From: Rhodobacter sp. | GTDB taxonomy: Bacteria > Pseudomonadota > Alphaproteobacteria > Rhodobacterales > Rhodobacteraceae | Assembly (NCBI GenBank): GCA_020637515.1 | Contig: JACKKG010000001.1 | Location: 2,138,501 to 2,202,500, forward strand | Direction of reading: 5' to 3' | DNA length: 64,000 nt | Shown: in pieces, positions 34,713 through 41,009 of the stretch | Position numbering within the stretch: the first letter of the stretch is position 1 | How the letters are laid out: every line of letters begins with the position of its first letter | Position numbers and translations under genes: made by a program | Notes under the pieces: model-generated | Seen by the model: the letters and a program-made list of their open reading frames with translations, nothing else | What the model was told of the DNA's origin: nothing | Databases searched by the model: none

Positions 34713-35918
34713 TCACAGGCGCTTGCCCGGCGGCAGGCGCAGCAGACGCGGGCCATAGAGCAGCGCGAACCCGCCGAATGCCGCGATCCAACCAAGCCCC
34801 GCCAGGGTCTGCATCGCGGGCGCCGTCGCGGGCCAGCACCCGGCCGCAACCCGTGCCAGGACCGACACGACCAGCGCCGCGTAAATCGCGACCGTGCCCG
34901 GGCCAGCCGTCAGGGCCTGCCCGGTGTGCCCCAGCGTCGCCCGCGTCATCACCGCCAGCGTCATCAACCCGATGGCGCCCGCCATCCACAGATGCTGAGC
35001 CGCCGCCCCGCCGAAGGTTCCCGGCACGAGGCTCTCGACAGACAGCGCCAGGGCCCCCAGCGGCAGGAACGCATAGCCCACGTGCAGCACCGTCACCAAT
35101 GGCTCATCGAGCGTCCGGTGCCCGGCCCAGCGGCCCAGACGGATCAGGTGCACCATCCCGGCCACGCCCAGCGCCGCCCCGGTCAGCGCCGCTTGCGGCA
35201 CGGCCACCCACAACCCCAGCGCCACCAGCAGGACGATCAGCGCCGCCTTGTCGAAGGTCTGCATCGGCGGCGTCGGCAAGCGCCCCGGCGCGCGTCGGAC
35301 CAGCCAGTTGCGGGTGAAGGACGGCACCACGCGCCCGCCGATCACGGCGATCATCATCAGCCCCGCCGCCAGGCCCAGGCGCAGGCCATAGCCCTGGGCG
35401 GCATAGCGCCCGTGGGCGGCCTCCCAATGAAACAGGCCGTTGGCGAGGGCGAATACGGACAGCAGGGCCAGGACGACCAGGTTGCGCCAGTTCTTGCCCG
35501 CGACGATCTCGCGCCCCAGCACAAGCCCGAGGGCGGCCGGCATGGCGAGGTCCGCGACCGCGACCACGAACGGCGGCAGCACGAGCGACATGCCGACCGC
35601 GACCCGCCCCAGGACCCACAGCGCGAACAGTCCGCCGAGCGGCCAGCCGACGATCGGCAGCCGTCCCGTCCAGTTCGGCACCGCCGTCAGCAGAAACCCG
35701 GCGACCACGGCGGACAGGTATCCAAACAGGAATTCGTGGGCATGCCAGGACACCGGGTCAAAGGCCGTCCTCAGCGGCGTTGCGCCGGACAGCATGACCA
35801 GCCAAAGCCCCATCATCCCGATCGCCCAGACCCCGGCCCCCAGAAAGAACGGGCGGAAACCAAAGGCAAGAATTGCGGGTCCGGTCCAGGCGCGCATTCG
35901 TTCTGCCGTGGTGCTCAT
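34713..35918 (-). CDS. nnrS: NnrS heme-copper membrane protein
   Basis: Integral membrane protein linked to resistance to nitrosative stress, reported to bind heme and copper. The 401-residue chain has about twelve helices and the conserved segments FRPFFLGAGVWAI, SWHAHEFLFGYLSAVVAGFLLTAVPNWTGR and GGRVVPSFTRNWL; the last includes an invariant-looking Arg/Asn set. The start overlaps the upstream 44-codon gene by 4 bp. Its position between narR and an NsrR-like gene fits induction by NO. Confidence 0.95.
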   Translation of the reverse strand: MSTTAERMRAWTGPAILAFGFRPFFLGAGVWAIGMMGLWLVMLSGATPLRTAFDPVSWHAHEFLFGYLSAVVAGFLLTAVPNWTGRLPIVGWPLGGLFALWVLGRVAVGMSLVLPPFVVAVADLAMPAALGLVLGREIVAGKNWRNLVVLALLSVFALANGLFHWEAAHGRYAAQGYGLRLGLAAGLMMIAVIGGRVVPSFTRNWLVRRAPGRLPTPPMQTFDKAALIVLLVALGLWVAVPQAALTGAALGVAGMVHLIRLGRWAGHRTLDEPLVTVLHVGYAFLPLGALALSVESLVPGTFGGAAAQHLWMAGAIGLMTLAVMTRATLGHTGQALTAGPGTVAIYAALVVSVLARVAAGCWPATAPAMQTLAGLGWIAAFGGFALLYGPRLLRLPPGKRL

Positions 35919-36049
35919 GGCGCGCCCCGCGAAACCGGGCGCGCCGGACCGGGCGGGACAGCCAGCGGAACCACGGCGTTCGGCGCCATCGCGCCCGCGA
36001 TGCGCGGTGGTGACGGGATGAAACGGTCGTTGGCCTGTGCAGCAATCAT
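35915..36049 (-). CDS. 44-residue small protein coupled to nnrS
   Basis: Not recognised. The predicted peptide MIAAQANDRFIPSPPRIAGA and its proline/alanine-rich continuation has no membrane helix. Support is positional: GGAG (rc of 36057-36061) lies about 8 bp before the ATG at 36049, it starts 13 bp after the stop of the 55-codon gene, and its stop overlaps the nnrS start (ATGA). It could be a leader for translational coupling as much as a functional protein. Confidence 0.5.
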   Translation of the reverse strand: MIAAQANDRFIPSPPRIAGAMAPNAVVPLAVPPGPARPVSRGAP

Positions 36050-36062
36050 TGTGCGGGCTCCT

Positions 36063-36230
36063 TCAGGCGGGCGCGAACTGCGGGAACGGCCCGTCGTTTT
36101 CCGGGTGCCAATGCGCGTCCAGGTCGTCCAGGAATTCGGCGAGGCCGGCATGGAGCGCGGCCCGGGTTCCGCAGGCACCCTCGGGCACGGTCAGGTCGGC
36201 GGGGCTTTGGGGCGCGGGGGCTTCGGTCAT
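36063..36230 (-). CDS. 55-residue small protein upstream of nnrS
   Basis: Not recognised. The peptide starts MTEAPAPQSPADLTVPEGAC and ends FLDDLDAHWHPENDGPFPQF-APA. A single Cys, two His in a DAHWHPEND motif and several acidic residues give a possible metal site. A GGAG lies about 8 bp upstream of the ATG at 36230. It is the first gene of the nnrS unit and diverges from the NsrR-like gene at 36320 across 89 bp. Probably a real small protein, function unknown. Confidence 0.55.
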   Translation of the reverse strand: MTEAPAPQSPADLTVPEGACGTRAALHAGLAEFLDDLDAHWHPENDGPFPQFAPA

Positions 36231-36282
36231 GGCCGGTCTCCAGAGGCTATGCGCGTTGCATCCCTGCGTAAACCTGCTAATA

Positions 36283-36297
36283 GGTATTGTAAACACC
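36283..36297. promoter_or_regulatory. Candidate Rrf2/NsrR operator in the nnrS divergent promoter
   Basis: GGTATTGTAAACACC reads as an imperfect palindrome (GGT.TT and AA.ACC, 12 of 15 positions symmetric counting the GGTnTT/AAnACC arms). It lies in the AT-rich gap between the NsrR-like gene and the nnrS unit, 22 bp upstream of the regulator start. Binding by the adjacent regulator is inferred. Confidence 0.45.
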
Positions 36298-36319
36298 AAT
36301 TCAATCAAGGGAGGGTATC

Positions 36320-36745
36320 GTGCGCCTGACATCGTTCACGGATTACGGGCTTCGCATGTTGATGCGGATGGCGAGCGCACCGGAGCTGTCCTATTCCACG
36401 GCGGCCCTGGCCGAGGAATTCGGCCTTTCGCGCAATCACCTCAGCAAGATCCTGCAACGCCTGTCCCACGGTGGCATCGTGGAAACCCGCCGGGGCGGTG
36501 GCGGCGGTGCGACACTGGCCAGGCACCCGCAAGACATTCGCCTGGGCGCGGTGGTGCGCCTGCTGGAAGCGGGGCAGCCCTTGGTCGAATGTTTCCCCGC
36601 CGGGACCCAGACCTGCACGCTCGACGGCCATTGCCGGCTGAAAGCGCGGTTGCACGCTGCGGAAGCGGTGTTTCTGGACGATCTGGACCGCTCGACTCTG
36701 GCGGATATTGCCCTTCCGCGCCTGAGCGCCGAGGCCGTGACCTGA
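36320..36745 (+). CDS. nsrR: Rrf2-family regulator, NsrR-like
   Basis: NO-sensing [4Fe-4S] repressor by sequence. The 141-residue protein has the winged helix (SFTDYGLRMLMRMASAPELS, AEEFGLSRNHLSKILQRLSHGG) and cysteines Cys91, Cys99 and Cys105 in ECFPAGTQTC..HCRLK, the same spacing as in Bacillus NsrR. It diverges from the nnrS unit with a palindromic site between, so repression of nnrS and of its own gene is likely. A second NsrR-like gene is at 13348. Confidence 0.88.
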   Translation: MRLTSFTDYGLRMLMRMASAPELSYSTAALAEEFGLSRNHLSKILQRLSHGGIVETRRGGGGGATLARHPQDIRLGAVVRLLEAGQPLVECFPAGTQTCTLDGHCRLKARLHAAEAVFLDDLDRSTLADIALPRLSAEAVT

Positions 36746-36789
36746 GGACACCGGCGCAAAGCCCATCAGGCCGCGGGGCAGGGCGGACG

Positions 36790-37127
36790 AACGGCCCGCT
36801 AAACGCGGCGAGCGAGACCGGGTCTTTCTTCACCGCGAGATCGGGATCGACGCCGAACCCGCTCCACGACCGCCCCCGGCGGCGCTCGTCATTGTAGCGC
36901 ACCTCTTCGGCCAGGCGGAACCGGTCGTTCTCGTTGAGGAAAACCCAGAGCGAGCGGTTGTTGGCCCCCTCGAGCGTATCGAAGACCGCGCGGTTCACGA
37001 CGACGTTCTGCAACGCATTCTGGCCGGGCTCATCGGACAGCGCCGCCACGCGGGCCGCATCGAGAACGACGCGCTGCTTTTCGTCATCGGACATGGCGTC
37101 GACGGCCTTGATCCGCGACTCCACCAC
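36790..37127 (-). pseudogene. Unassigned gene fragment in the mobile-DNA scar
   Basis: A frame open leftwards from a stop at 37152, with a possible GTG at 37127, encodes VESRIKAVDAMSDDEKQRVV and about 85 more orderly residues (including NNRSLWVFLNENDRFRLAEE) before turning into arginine/proline-rich translation near 36790 that overlaps the NsrR-like gene. It looks like the remnant of a longer gene cut off at both ends: on the left near the NsrR gene and on the right by the recombinase fragment. Family not recognised. Confidence 0.45.
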
Positions 37128-37708
37128 CTCGGGCTCAGGCTTCGGCCATCGTCACCGACAAGGTCTGGGATCAGGTCGATGCCATTCTGCAGGGCAACCG
37201 CCATGCTCGGTCCAGCAACAGCCGCATGCAGACGCCCGCGCCGCTGAAGGGCCTGATCTTCACCGATACCGGCGCAGCAATGACCCCGACCGCGACCAAG
37301 AAGCGCGGCAAGCTCTACCGCTATTACGTCTCGATGGACGTGATCAAGAACCGCACGACGGAGGACGACAGCGGTGGCGACCTCGCGCCGACCCGCCTGC
37401 CTGCGGGCATGGTCGAGGACGCCATCGTCACCGAGGTCCGGCGCATCCTGCAGACACCCGAGGTCGTCACGCAGGTACTGGCGGCGCTGAAGCGCGAGGT
37501 GTCCGAGGCCGAGGCCATCGCGGCGCTGCATGATTTCAACACGCTCTGGGCGCAGCTGTTTCCGCTCGAACAGGCGCGGATCATCCAGCTTCTGGTCCGG
37601 CGCGTCACTGTTACCGCCGCCGGGCTCGAGGTCGACATTCGGCGCGAAGGCGTCGCGGGCGTCATCCGCGAGATGATCGCCCCACGCGACATGGAGGCCG
37701 CCGAATGA
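37128..37708 (+). pseudogene. Truncated large serine recombinase, C-terminal part
   Basis: The open frame from about 37133 encodes ASAIVTDKVWDQVDAILQGN, then PLKGLIFTDTGAAMTPTATK, GKLYRYYVSMDVIKNRT and a coiled-coil region to the stop at 37708. This is the C-terminal half of a resolvase/invertase-type large recombinase. The N-terminal catalytic domain with the nucleophilic Ser is missing; the frame enters abruptly next to the opposite-strand fragment. The zinc-ribbon cysteines are absent in this copy (FTDTGAAM in place of a CxxCG). Almost certainly inactive. Confidence 0.8.
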
Positions 37709-38088
37709 CCCGGGGCAATGACACGATCAGCGTGCTGATCCCCCTGAAGCTGCGCAAGAAGAACGGTCGGCCCAAGATCATGCCGCCCGCCGATTACAGC
37801 CCTAGCGAGGATCAGACGCAGGACCCGCACATCCTGCGCGCCATCGGCCGGGCATGGGGCTGGCGGCGGCGCATGGAGGCAGGTGAGTTCGCCACGATCC
37901 AGGAACTGGCCGAGGCCGTCGGCTTGGCCGAACGCCACGTCAGCCGCCAGTTGCGCCTCGCCTATCTGGCGCCAGAGGTCCTCAAACGCCTGACCTGCGG
38001 CCGCGAGGCATCGGCGGTCAGCCTGTACGACCTGTGCTTTCTCGCGGGGGAGACATGGCAGGAGCAGGCTGAGCGGGCGTTTCGGTGA
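37705..38088 (+). CDS. Small HTH protein that follows the recombinase
   Basis: 127-residue basic protein whose ATG overlaps the recombinase stop (ATGA). The N-terminal half is rich in Lys/Arg (VLIPLKLRKKNGRPKIMPPA); residues about 72-98 (ATIQELAEAVGLAERHVSRQ) form a helix-turn-helix. Such genes commonly accompany recombinases of this type on alphaproteobacterial elements and may be DNA-binding partners. With the recombinase truncated it is probably a relic, though its own frame is intact. Confidence 0.65.
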   Translation: MTRGNDTISVLIPLKLRKKNGRPKIMPPADYSPSEDQTQDPHILRAIGRAWGWRRRMEAGEFATIQELAEAVGLAERHVSRQLRLAYLAPEVLKRLTCGREASAVSLYDLCFLAGETWQEQAERAFR

Positions 38089-38131
38089 TGGAAATCAGCT
38101 TATGCGTGAAATGATGGTCGTCGCCGGATAG

Positions 38132-38167
38132 CCCCGCGGGTATGCTGCCTTTGCAAGCATCGCGGGG
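38132..38167 (+). promoter_or_regulatory. Hairpin overlapping the HNH gene ribosome-binding site
   Basis: CCCCGCG (38132-38138) pairs with CGCGGGG (38161-38167) and the inner ATGCT (38142-38146) pairs with AGCAT (38156-38160). The right arm contains the G-rich sequence that would act as ribosome-binding site for the ATG at 38173, so the structure could repress translation or end transcription from the upstream genes. Confidence 0.55.
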
Positions 38168-38172
38168 GGGTC

Positions 38173-39000
38173 ATGAAGATCGGTCAAATCGTCAAAAGCA
38201 GCGCTCCGGCAATCTTCAAATACTGCGAAGAAACCGAGCCTGAAGAATTCGCGCGTCTGCAAGACCCGCGATATTCCAAAGAAGCCTTCAATATCAATTA
38301 TCCGTTCTGTCGGCAGGTGGCTCAGATAGGGTCATCTGATCGGGGGAGATATTGGACGGGCGAATATGTGGTTAGTGGCATTCCAGTACGCGTGACGAAC
38401 GACTGGTATAGCAAGAGCCTTCCCCTTTTGCGGCGCTACCTGGCCAGCAAGGGGCTCGCCTCAGTTTTTCATCCTGACCCATCGACATCCGATGCCCCGT
38501 CGCCGGACGATGCCATCCGTGCTGCCCGCGGGCGTTACAAGGGAAATGCCATCGGGAACGCGCAGAATTATCTGGTACGAAACATTCTGAGCCGCCTCGG
38601 CGATGAGCAGTTCAACGCGCTGCAGTGGCAGGCGGTGGTGGACGCATTCGGCCGCGCTTGCGCCTATTGCGGTGCCGAAAGTGAGTTGGTCATGGATCAC
38701 GTCGTGCCCATCAATAAGCAAGCCCTCGGCGAGCATCGGCTTGGCAATCTGGTCCCCAGCTGTCGCGCCTGCAATGCGCGAAAGGCAGAGCGGGACTTTC
38801 GCGAGTTCCTGGCCGATGATCCGATCAGGGTCGCGACTATCGAGGACCACATGACCTCGCACGGCTACGAACCACTAGGGGACCACGCTCAGCTGCGGGC
38901 CATCATCGAACTCGCGCACCAGGACGTTCGCAACCTCGCGGACCGCTACGTCGCAATCATCAACACCGTTCTGACCGGCAAACCCGAAGGCACTGAATAG
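38173..39000 (+). CDS. HNH endonuclease
   Basis: 275-residue protein with a treble-clef HNH nuclease at about 165-222: CAYCGAESELVMDHVVPINK followed by LGNLVPSCRACNARKAERDF, giving two CxxC zinc knuckles and the catalytic DHVVP histidine. The N-terminal 160 residues have no recognised domain. Its base composition is visibly lower in GC than the neighbours, suggesting recent transfer. It stands alone between the recombinase relic and the tRNA-Ser gene; no methyltransferase is present, so it may be a nicking or phage-restricting nuclease or a former element passenger. Confidence 0.85.
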   Translation: MKIGQIVKSSAPAIFKYCEETEPEEFARLQDPRYSKEAFNINYPFCRQVAQIGSSDRGRYWTGEYVVSGIPVRVTNDWYSKSLPLLRRYLASKGLASVFHPDPSTSDAPSPDDAIRAARGRYKGNAIGNAQNYLVRNILSRLGDEQFNALQWQAVVDAFGRACAYCGAESELVMDHVVPINKQALGEHRLGNLVPSCRACNARKAERDFREFLADDPIRVATIEDHMTSHGYEPLGDHAQLRAIIELAHQDVRNLADRYVAIINTVLTGKPEGTE

Positions 39001-39332
39001 GCTTTCAGGAAATTTCGGGGCGCCGGGCCTGTTCCTTTGTGACGGCCACGATGTGCTGCAACGCCAAAGACTTCACGCAAAACTCCCAAAACATACCAAA
39101 CACCACGCCGCCCGTGTTGCGTCGCCATCCGCGTTGAGACAAGCCGGAACCAGCGAAACAGGGGCGCAACGCGATGCCGCCAGTTCCTTGAAATGCATGG
39201 ATGTTTTGAACCCGTCTCGCCGAGAGCGCAGGGCGGGTGGAAAGAGACGGTGGGCGCTCGGAGACCGATCTCGCGCGGCTGGGCCGTCTCCGAAGGGCGG
39301 ATGGTCCCTGCAAACCCCTTTGGCACATAAAG
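39001..39332. other. Non-coding stretch between the HNH gene and the tRNA terminator
   Basis: About 330 bp without a convincing gene. Several frames are open on both strands but none has a ribosome-binding site or recognisable protein. An AT-richer segment (39057-39110) resembles the HNH gene in composition, so the end of the imported DNA may lie here. No copy of the tRNA 3' end was seen that would mark an attachment site. Confidence 0.5.
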
Positions 39333-39354
39333 AAAAAGGCCCCGCGAGGGACCT
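39333..39354 (-). terminator. Rho-independent terminator of tRNA-Ser
   Basis: On the minus strand AGGTCCC and GGGGCCT form a stem around a short TCGC loop followed by TTTTT, 25 bp after the tRNA 3' end. Typical terminator. Confidence 0.75.
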
Positions 39355-39378
39355 GTTTTCGGGTTTGCACTGTGCAAG

Positions 39379-39468
39379 TGGCGGAGAGAGCGGGATTCGA
39401 ACCCGCGAGACGGTTCCCCGCCTACACACTTTCCAGGCGTGCGCCTTCGACCACTCGGCCACCTCTCC
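39379..39468 (-). tRNA. tRNA-Ser (anticodon GGA)
   Basis: Cloverleaf on the minus strand: acceptor GGAGAGG pairs with TCTCTCC (39383-39389), D-arm GGCCGAGTGG, anticodon loop CTGGAAA with GGA, a long class II variable arm, and the T-arm GGGTTCGAATCCC. CCA is encoded at the 3' end (39379-39381). It decodes UCC and UCU. Serine tRNA genes are frequent integration sites, and the mobile relics lie on its 3' side. Confidence 0.97.
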
Positions 39469-39492
39469 GTGGGCGCAGCAATAGCGCGGGTC

Positions 39493-39523
39493 GGGGGGGT
39501 GGTGCAAGAGGGGATGGGCGGGG
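39493..39523 (+). other. G-rich tract, possible G-quadruplex
   Basis: Runs of 7, 4, 3 and 4 G with loops of about 10, 2 and 1 bases lie between tRNA-Ser and the GntR gene; another run of 8 G follows at 39536-39543. This segment must include the tRNA promoter. Structure is only predicted. Confidence 0.4.
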
Positions 39524-39549
39524 TGGATTGCACGCGGGGGGGGCGGCTG

Positions 39550-39565
39550 TGTATACAGAAAATAC
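39550..39565. promoter_or_regulatory. Candidate GntR operator (TGTATACA + GAAAATAC)
   Basis: The perfect palindrome TGTATACA (39550-39557) followed by GAAAATAC (39558-39565) lies directly before the GntR ribosome-binding site. The 8-mer GAAAATAC recurs as its complement GTATTTTC at 40938-40945 in the shared promoter of the amidotransferase and P450 genes. FCD-type GntR proteins bind TnGTnnACnA-like sites, so this fits autoregulation. Confidence 0.55.
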
Positions 39566-39579
39566 GCAGGAGGCATGCC

Positions 39580-40230
39580 TTGGCCAATCAGACCGAAACC
39601 ATCGTCACGACCCTGTTTGCCTGGATCGATTCCGGCCGGCTCAATCCCGGCGACGAGATCGAGGAGGCCGCGCTGGTCCAGCAGTTCGGCGTCTCGCGGA
39701 CACCGGTGCGCGAGGCGTTGATGCAGGTCGAGGCGACGGGCCTGGTCAAGCGCCTGCCGCGCAAGGGCGCCATGGTCTTCAAGCCGACACTGGCCGAATT
39801 CCTGGCGATCCTCGAGGTGCATGCCAAGCTCGAAGGGCAGGCCGCGGGACTGGCGGCGCGGCGCATCTCGGCCTCGGGGCTGGTTGCGCTCGAGGCGGCG
39901 ACGGCGGCCTGCGAACGGCATCTGGAGACCCTGGGCGAGACCGAGGGCGCGGCCTATTACCAGCTCAACATCCGCTTTCACGGCACCGTGGCCGAGGCCT
40001 CGGGCAACCCGTTCCTGGTGGACCTGATCAAGACCAACGCGCGCAAGCTGATGGCGTATTACCGGGCGCGCTATCATTATGCGGGGGTGATCGAATCCTC
40101 GGCGCGTGAGCATCGCGAAATCACCCGGCTGATCGTCGCGCGCGACAGCGAAAGGGCCGAGGCCACCATGCGCAAGCATGTCCATTTCGATCAGGTGACC
40201 GCGATGGACCTGCTGGCCGCTCTCAGTTAG
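39580..40230 (+). CDS. GntR-family regulator (FCD domain)
   Basis: Likely local repressor of the P450/glutamine-synthetase cluster. The 216-residue protein has a GntR winged helix (residues 10-70: LFAWIDSGRLNPGDEIEEAA, FGVSRTPVREALMQVEATG) and an FCD ligand domain (RFHGTVAEASGNPFL, SAREHREITRLIVARD) with the metal-type histidines. The start is TTG at 39580: the consensus AGGAGG (39568-39573) is 6 bp upstream and no in-frame ATG lies nearby. Its stop overlaps the end of the convergent amidotransferase gene by 4 bp. Confidence 0.9.
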   Translation: MANQTETIVTTLFAWIDSGRLNPGDEIEEAALVQQFGVSRTPVREALMQVEATGLVKRLPRKGAMVFKPTLAEFLAILEVHAKLEGQAAGLAARRISASGLVALEAATAACERHLETLGETEGAAYYQLNIRFHGTVAEASGNPFLVDLIKTNARKLMAYYRARYHYAGVIESSAREHREITRLIVARDSERAEATMRKHVHFDQVTAMDLLAALS

Positions 40231-40937
40231 CCCTTGGTCTGATTAAAGAAATTTGCGATCCAGCGGGCCATGGCGGCGTCGTTCACGTCCTGCGGAAGGC
40301 CCTGGCGGGCGCGGTCGGTGACCGTGGATTCGACGGTTCCATCCATTTCCTCGATCAGTTCGGCCATGAAGGCGGTGGTGATCTCGGGGTGATACTGGGT
40401 AGTAAAGATGCGATCGCCGATCGCCAGGTGGCCGTGCGGCACCAGGTCGGTGCCGCCCAGCACGCGCGCCCCCGGCGGCAGGACGGTAACCTGTTCCTTG
40501 TGCGCCGCGTGCAGGGCGACGACGGGGCAGTCGGCGTCCATCCAGGGCGCGGGCGAATGGGTCCGGGTTTCCACGCGGCCCAGTTCCCAGCCGTGCGGGT
40601 TGTAGCCGATCTCGCCGCCCAGGGCGGCGGCGATCACCTGATGGCCGAAACAGGCGCCGAACACCGGAATGTCCTGCGCCACCGCGTCGCGGATCAACGC
40701 CTGCAACTGGCCGACCCAGGGGTCGCTGTCCCGCGCCGAGGCCGGGCTGCCCGAGATGATGATCCCGTCGAACCCGGCGAGGGTGTCGGGAAACACGCCC
40801 TCGTCCACCTTGAACGCGGCAAAGGTCCAGTCGGGCGCGGTCGGCGCCAGAAGCGCGCGAAATTTCTCCATTTCGCTGACATTCCGGGCGGCCAGGGCAG
40901 AACGGTCGGTGTTGGCGTCGAGAACGGCGATATGCAT
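40227..40937 (-). CDS. Class I glutamine amidotransferase-like protein
   Basis: 236-residue stand-alone class I amidotransferase/gamma-glutamyl hydrolase domain. The catalytic triad is intact: Cys96 in VFGACFGHQ, His183 and Glu185 in TTQYHPEI. It has no partner synthase domain. In aniline, isopropylamine and putrescine pathways such proteins act on gamma-glutamyl amides (AtdA2- or PuuD-like roles), which suits the glutamine-synthetase-like gene nearby. The ATG at 40937 is used; the frame is open upstream but crosses the promoter. It diverges from the P450 gene across 72 bp. Confidence 0.85.
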   Translation of the reverse strand: MHIAVLDANTDRSALAARNVSEMEKFRALLAPTAPDWTFAAFKVDEGVFPDTLAGFDGIIISGSPASARDSDPWVGQLQALIRDAVAQDIPVFGACFGHQVIAAALGGEIGYNPHGWELGRVETRTHSPAPWMDADCPVVALHAAHKEQVTVLPPGARVLGGTDLVPHGHLAIGDRIFTTQYHPEITTAFMAELIEEMDGTVESTVTDRARQGLPQDVNDAAMARWIANFFNQTKG

Positions 40938-41009
40938 GTATTTTCCATTTGCATACGTTGCAAAGGCAATAATATACATATCAAATGATGACTGGCAAGG
41001 GAGCGGCGC
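40938..41009. promoter_or_regulatory. Divergent promoter, amidotransferase and P450 genes
   Basis: A 72-bp AT-rich gap. It contains the perfect inverted repeat TTTGCA-N5-TGCAAA (40948-40964), the 8-mer GTATTTTC (40938-40945) shared with the GntR promoter, and ATATACATAT (40972-40981). AAGGGAG just before 41010 is the P450 ribosome-binding site. Regulation of both directions by the GntR protein is inferred. Confidence 0.6.

Noticed and set aside
38173..39000. HNH gene as part of a restriction-modification or CRISPR system
   Set aside because: No methyltransferase, cas gene or repeat array is nearby; only a lone nuclease can be claimed.
36746..39378. A complete genomic island integrated at tRNA-Ser with attachment repeats
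   Set aside because: Relics of mobile genes are present, but no intact integrase and no second copy of the tRNA 3' end was found within the window.
39195..39480. Small plus-strand frame across the tRNA-Ser gene
   Set aside because: It runs through the tRNA and its terminator and has no ribosome-binding site or similarity.
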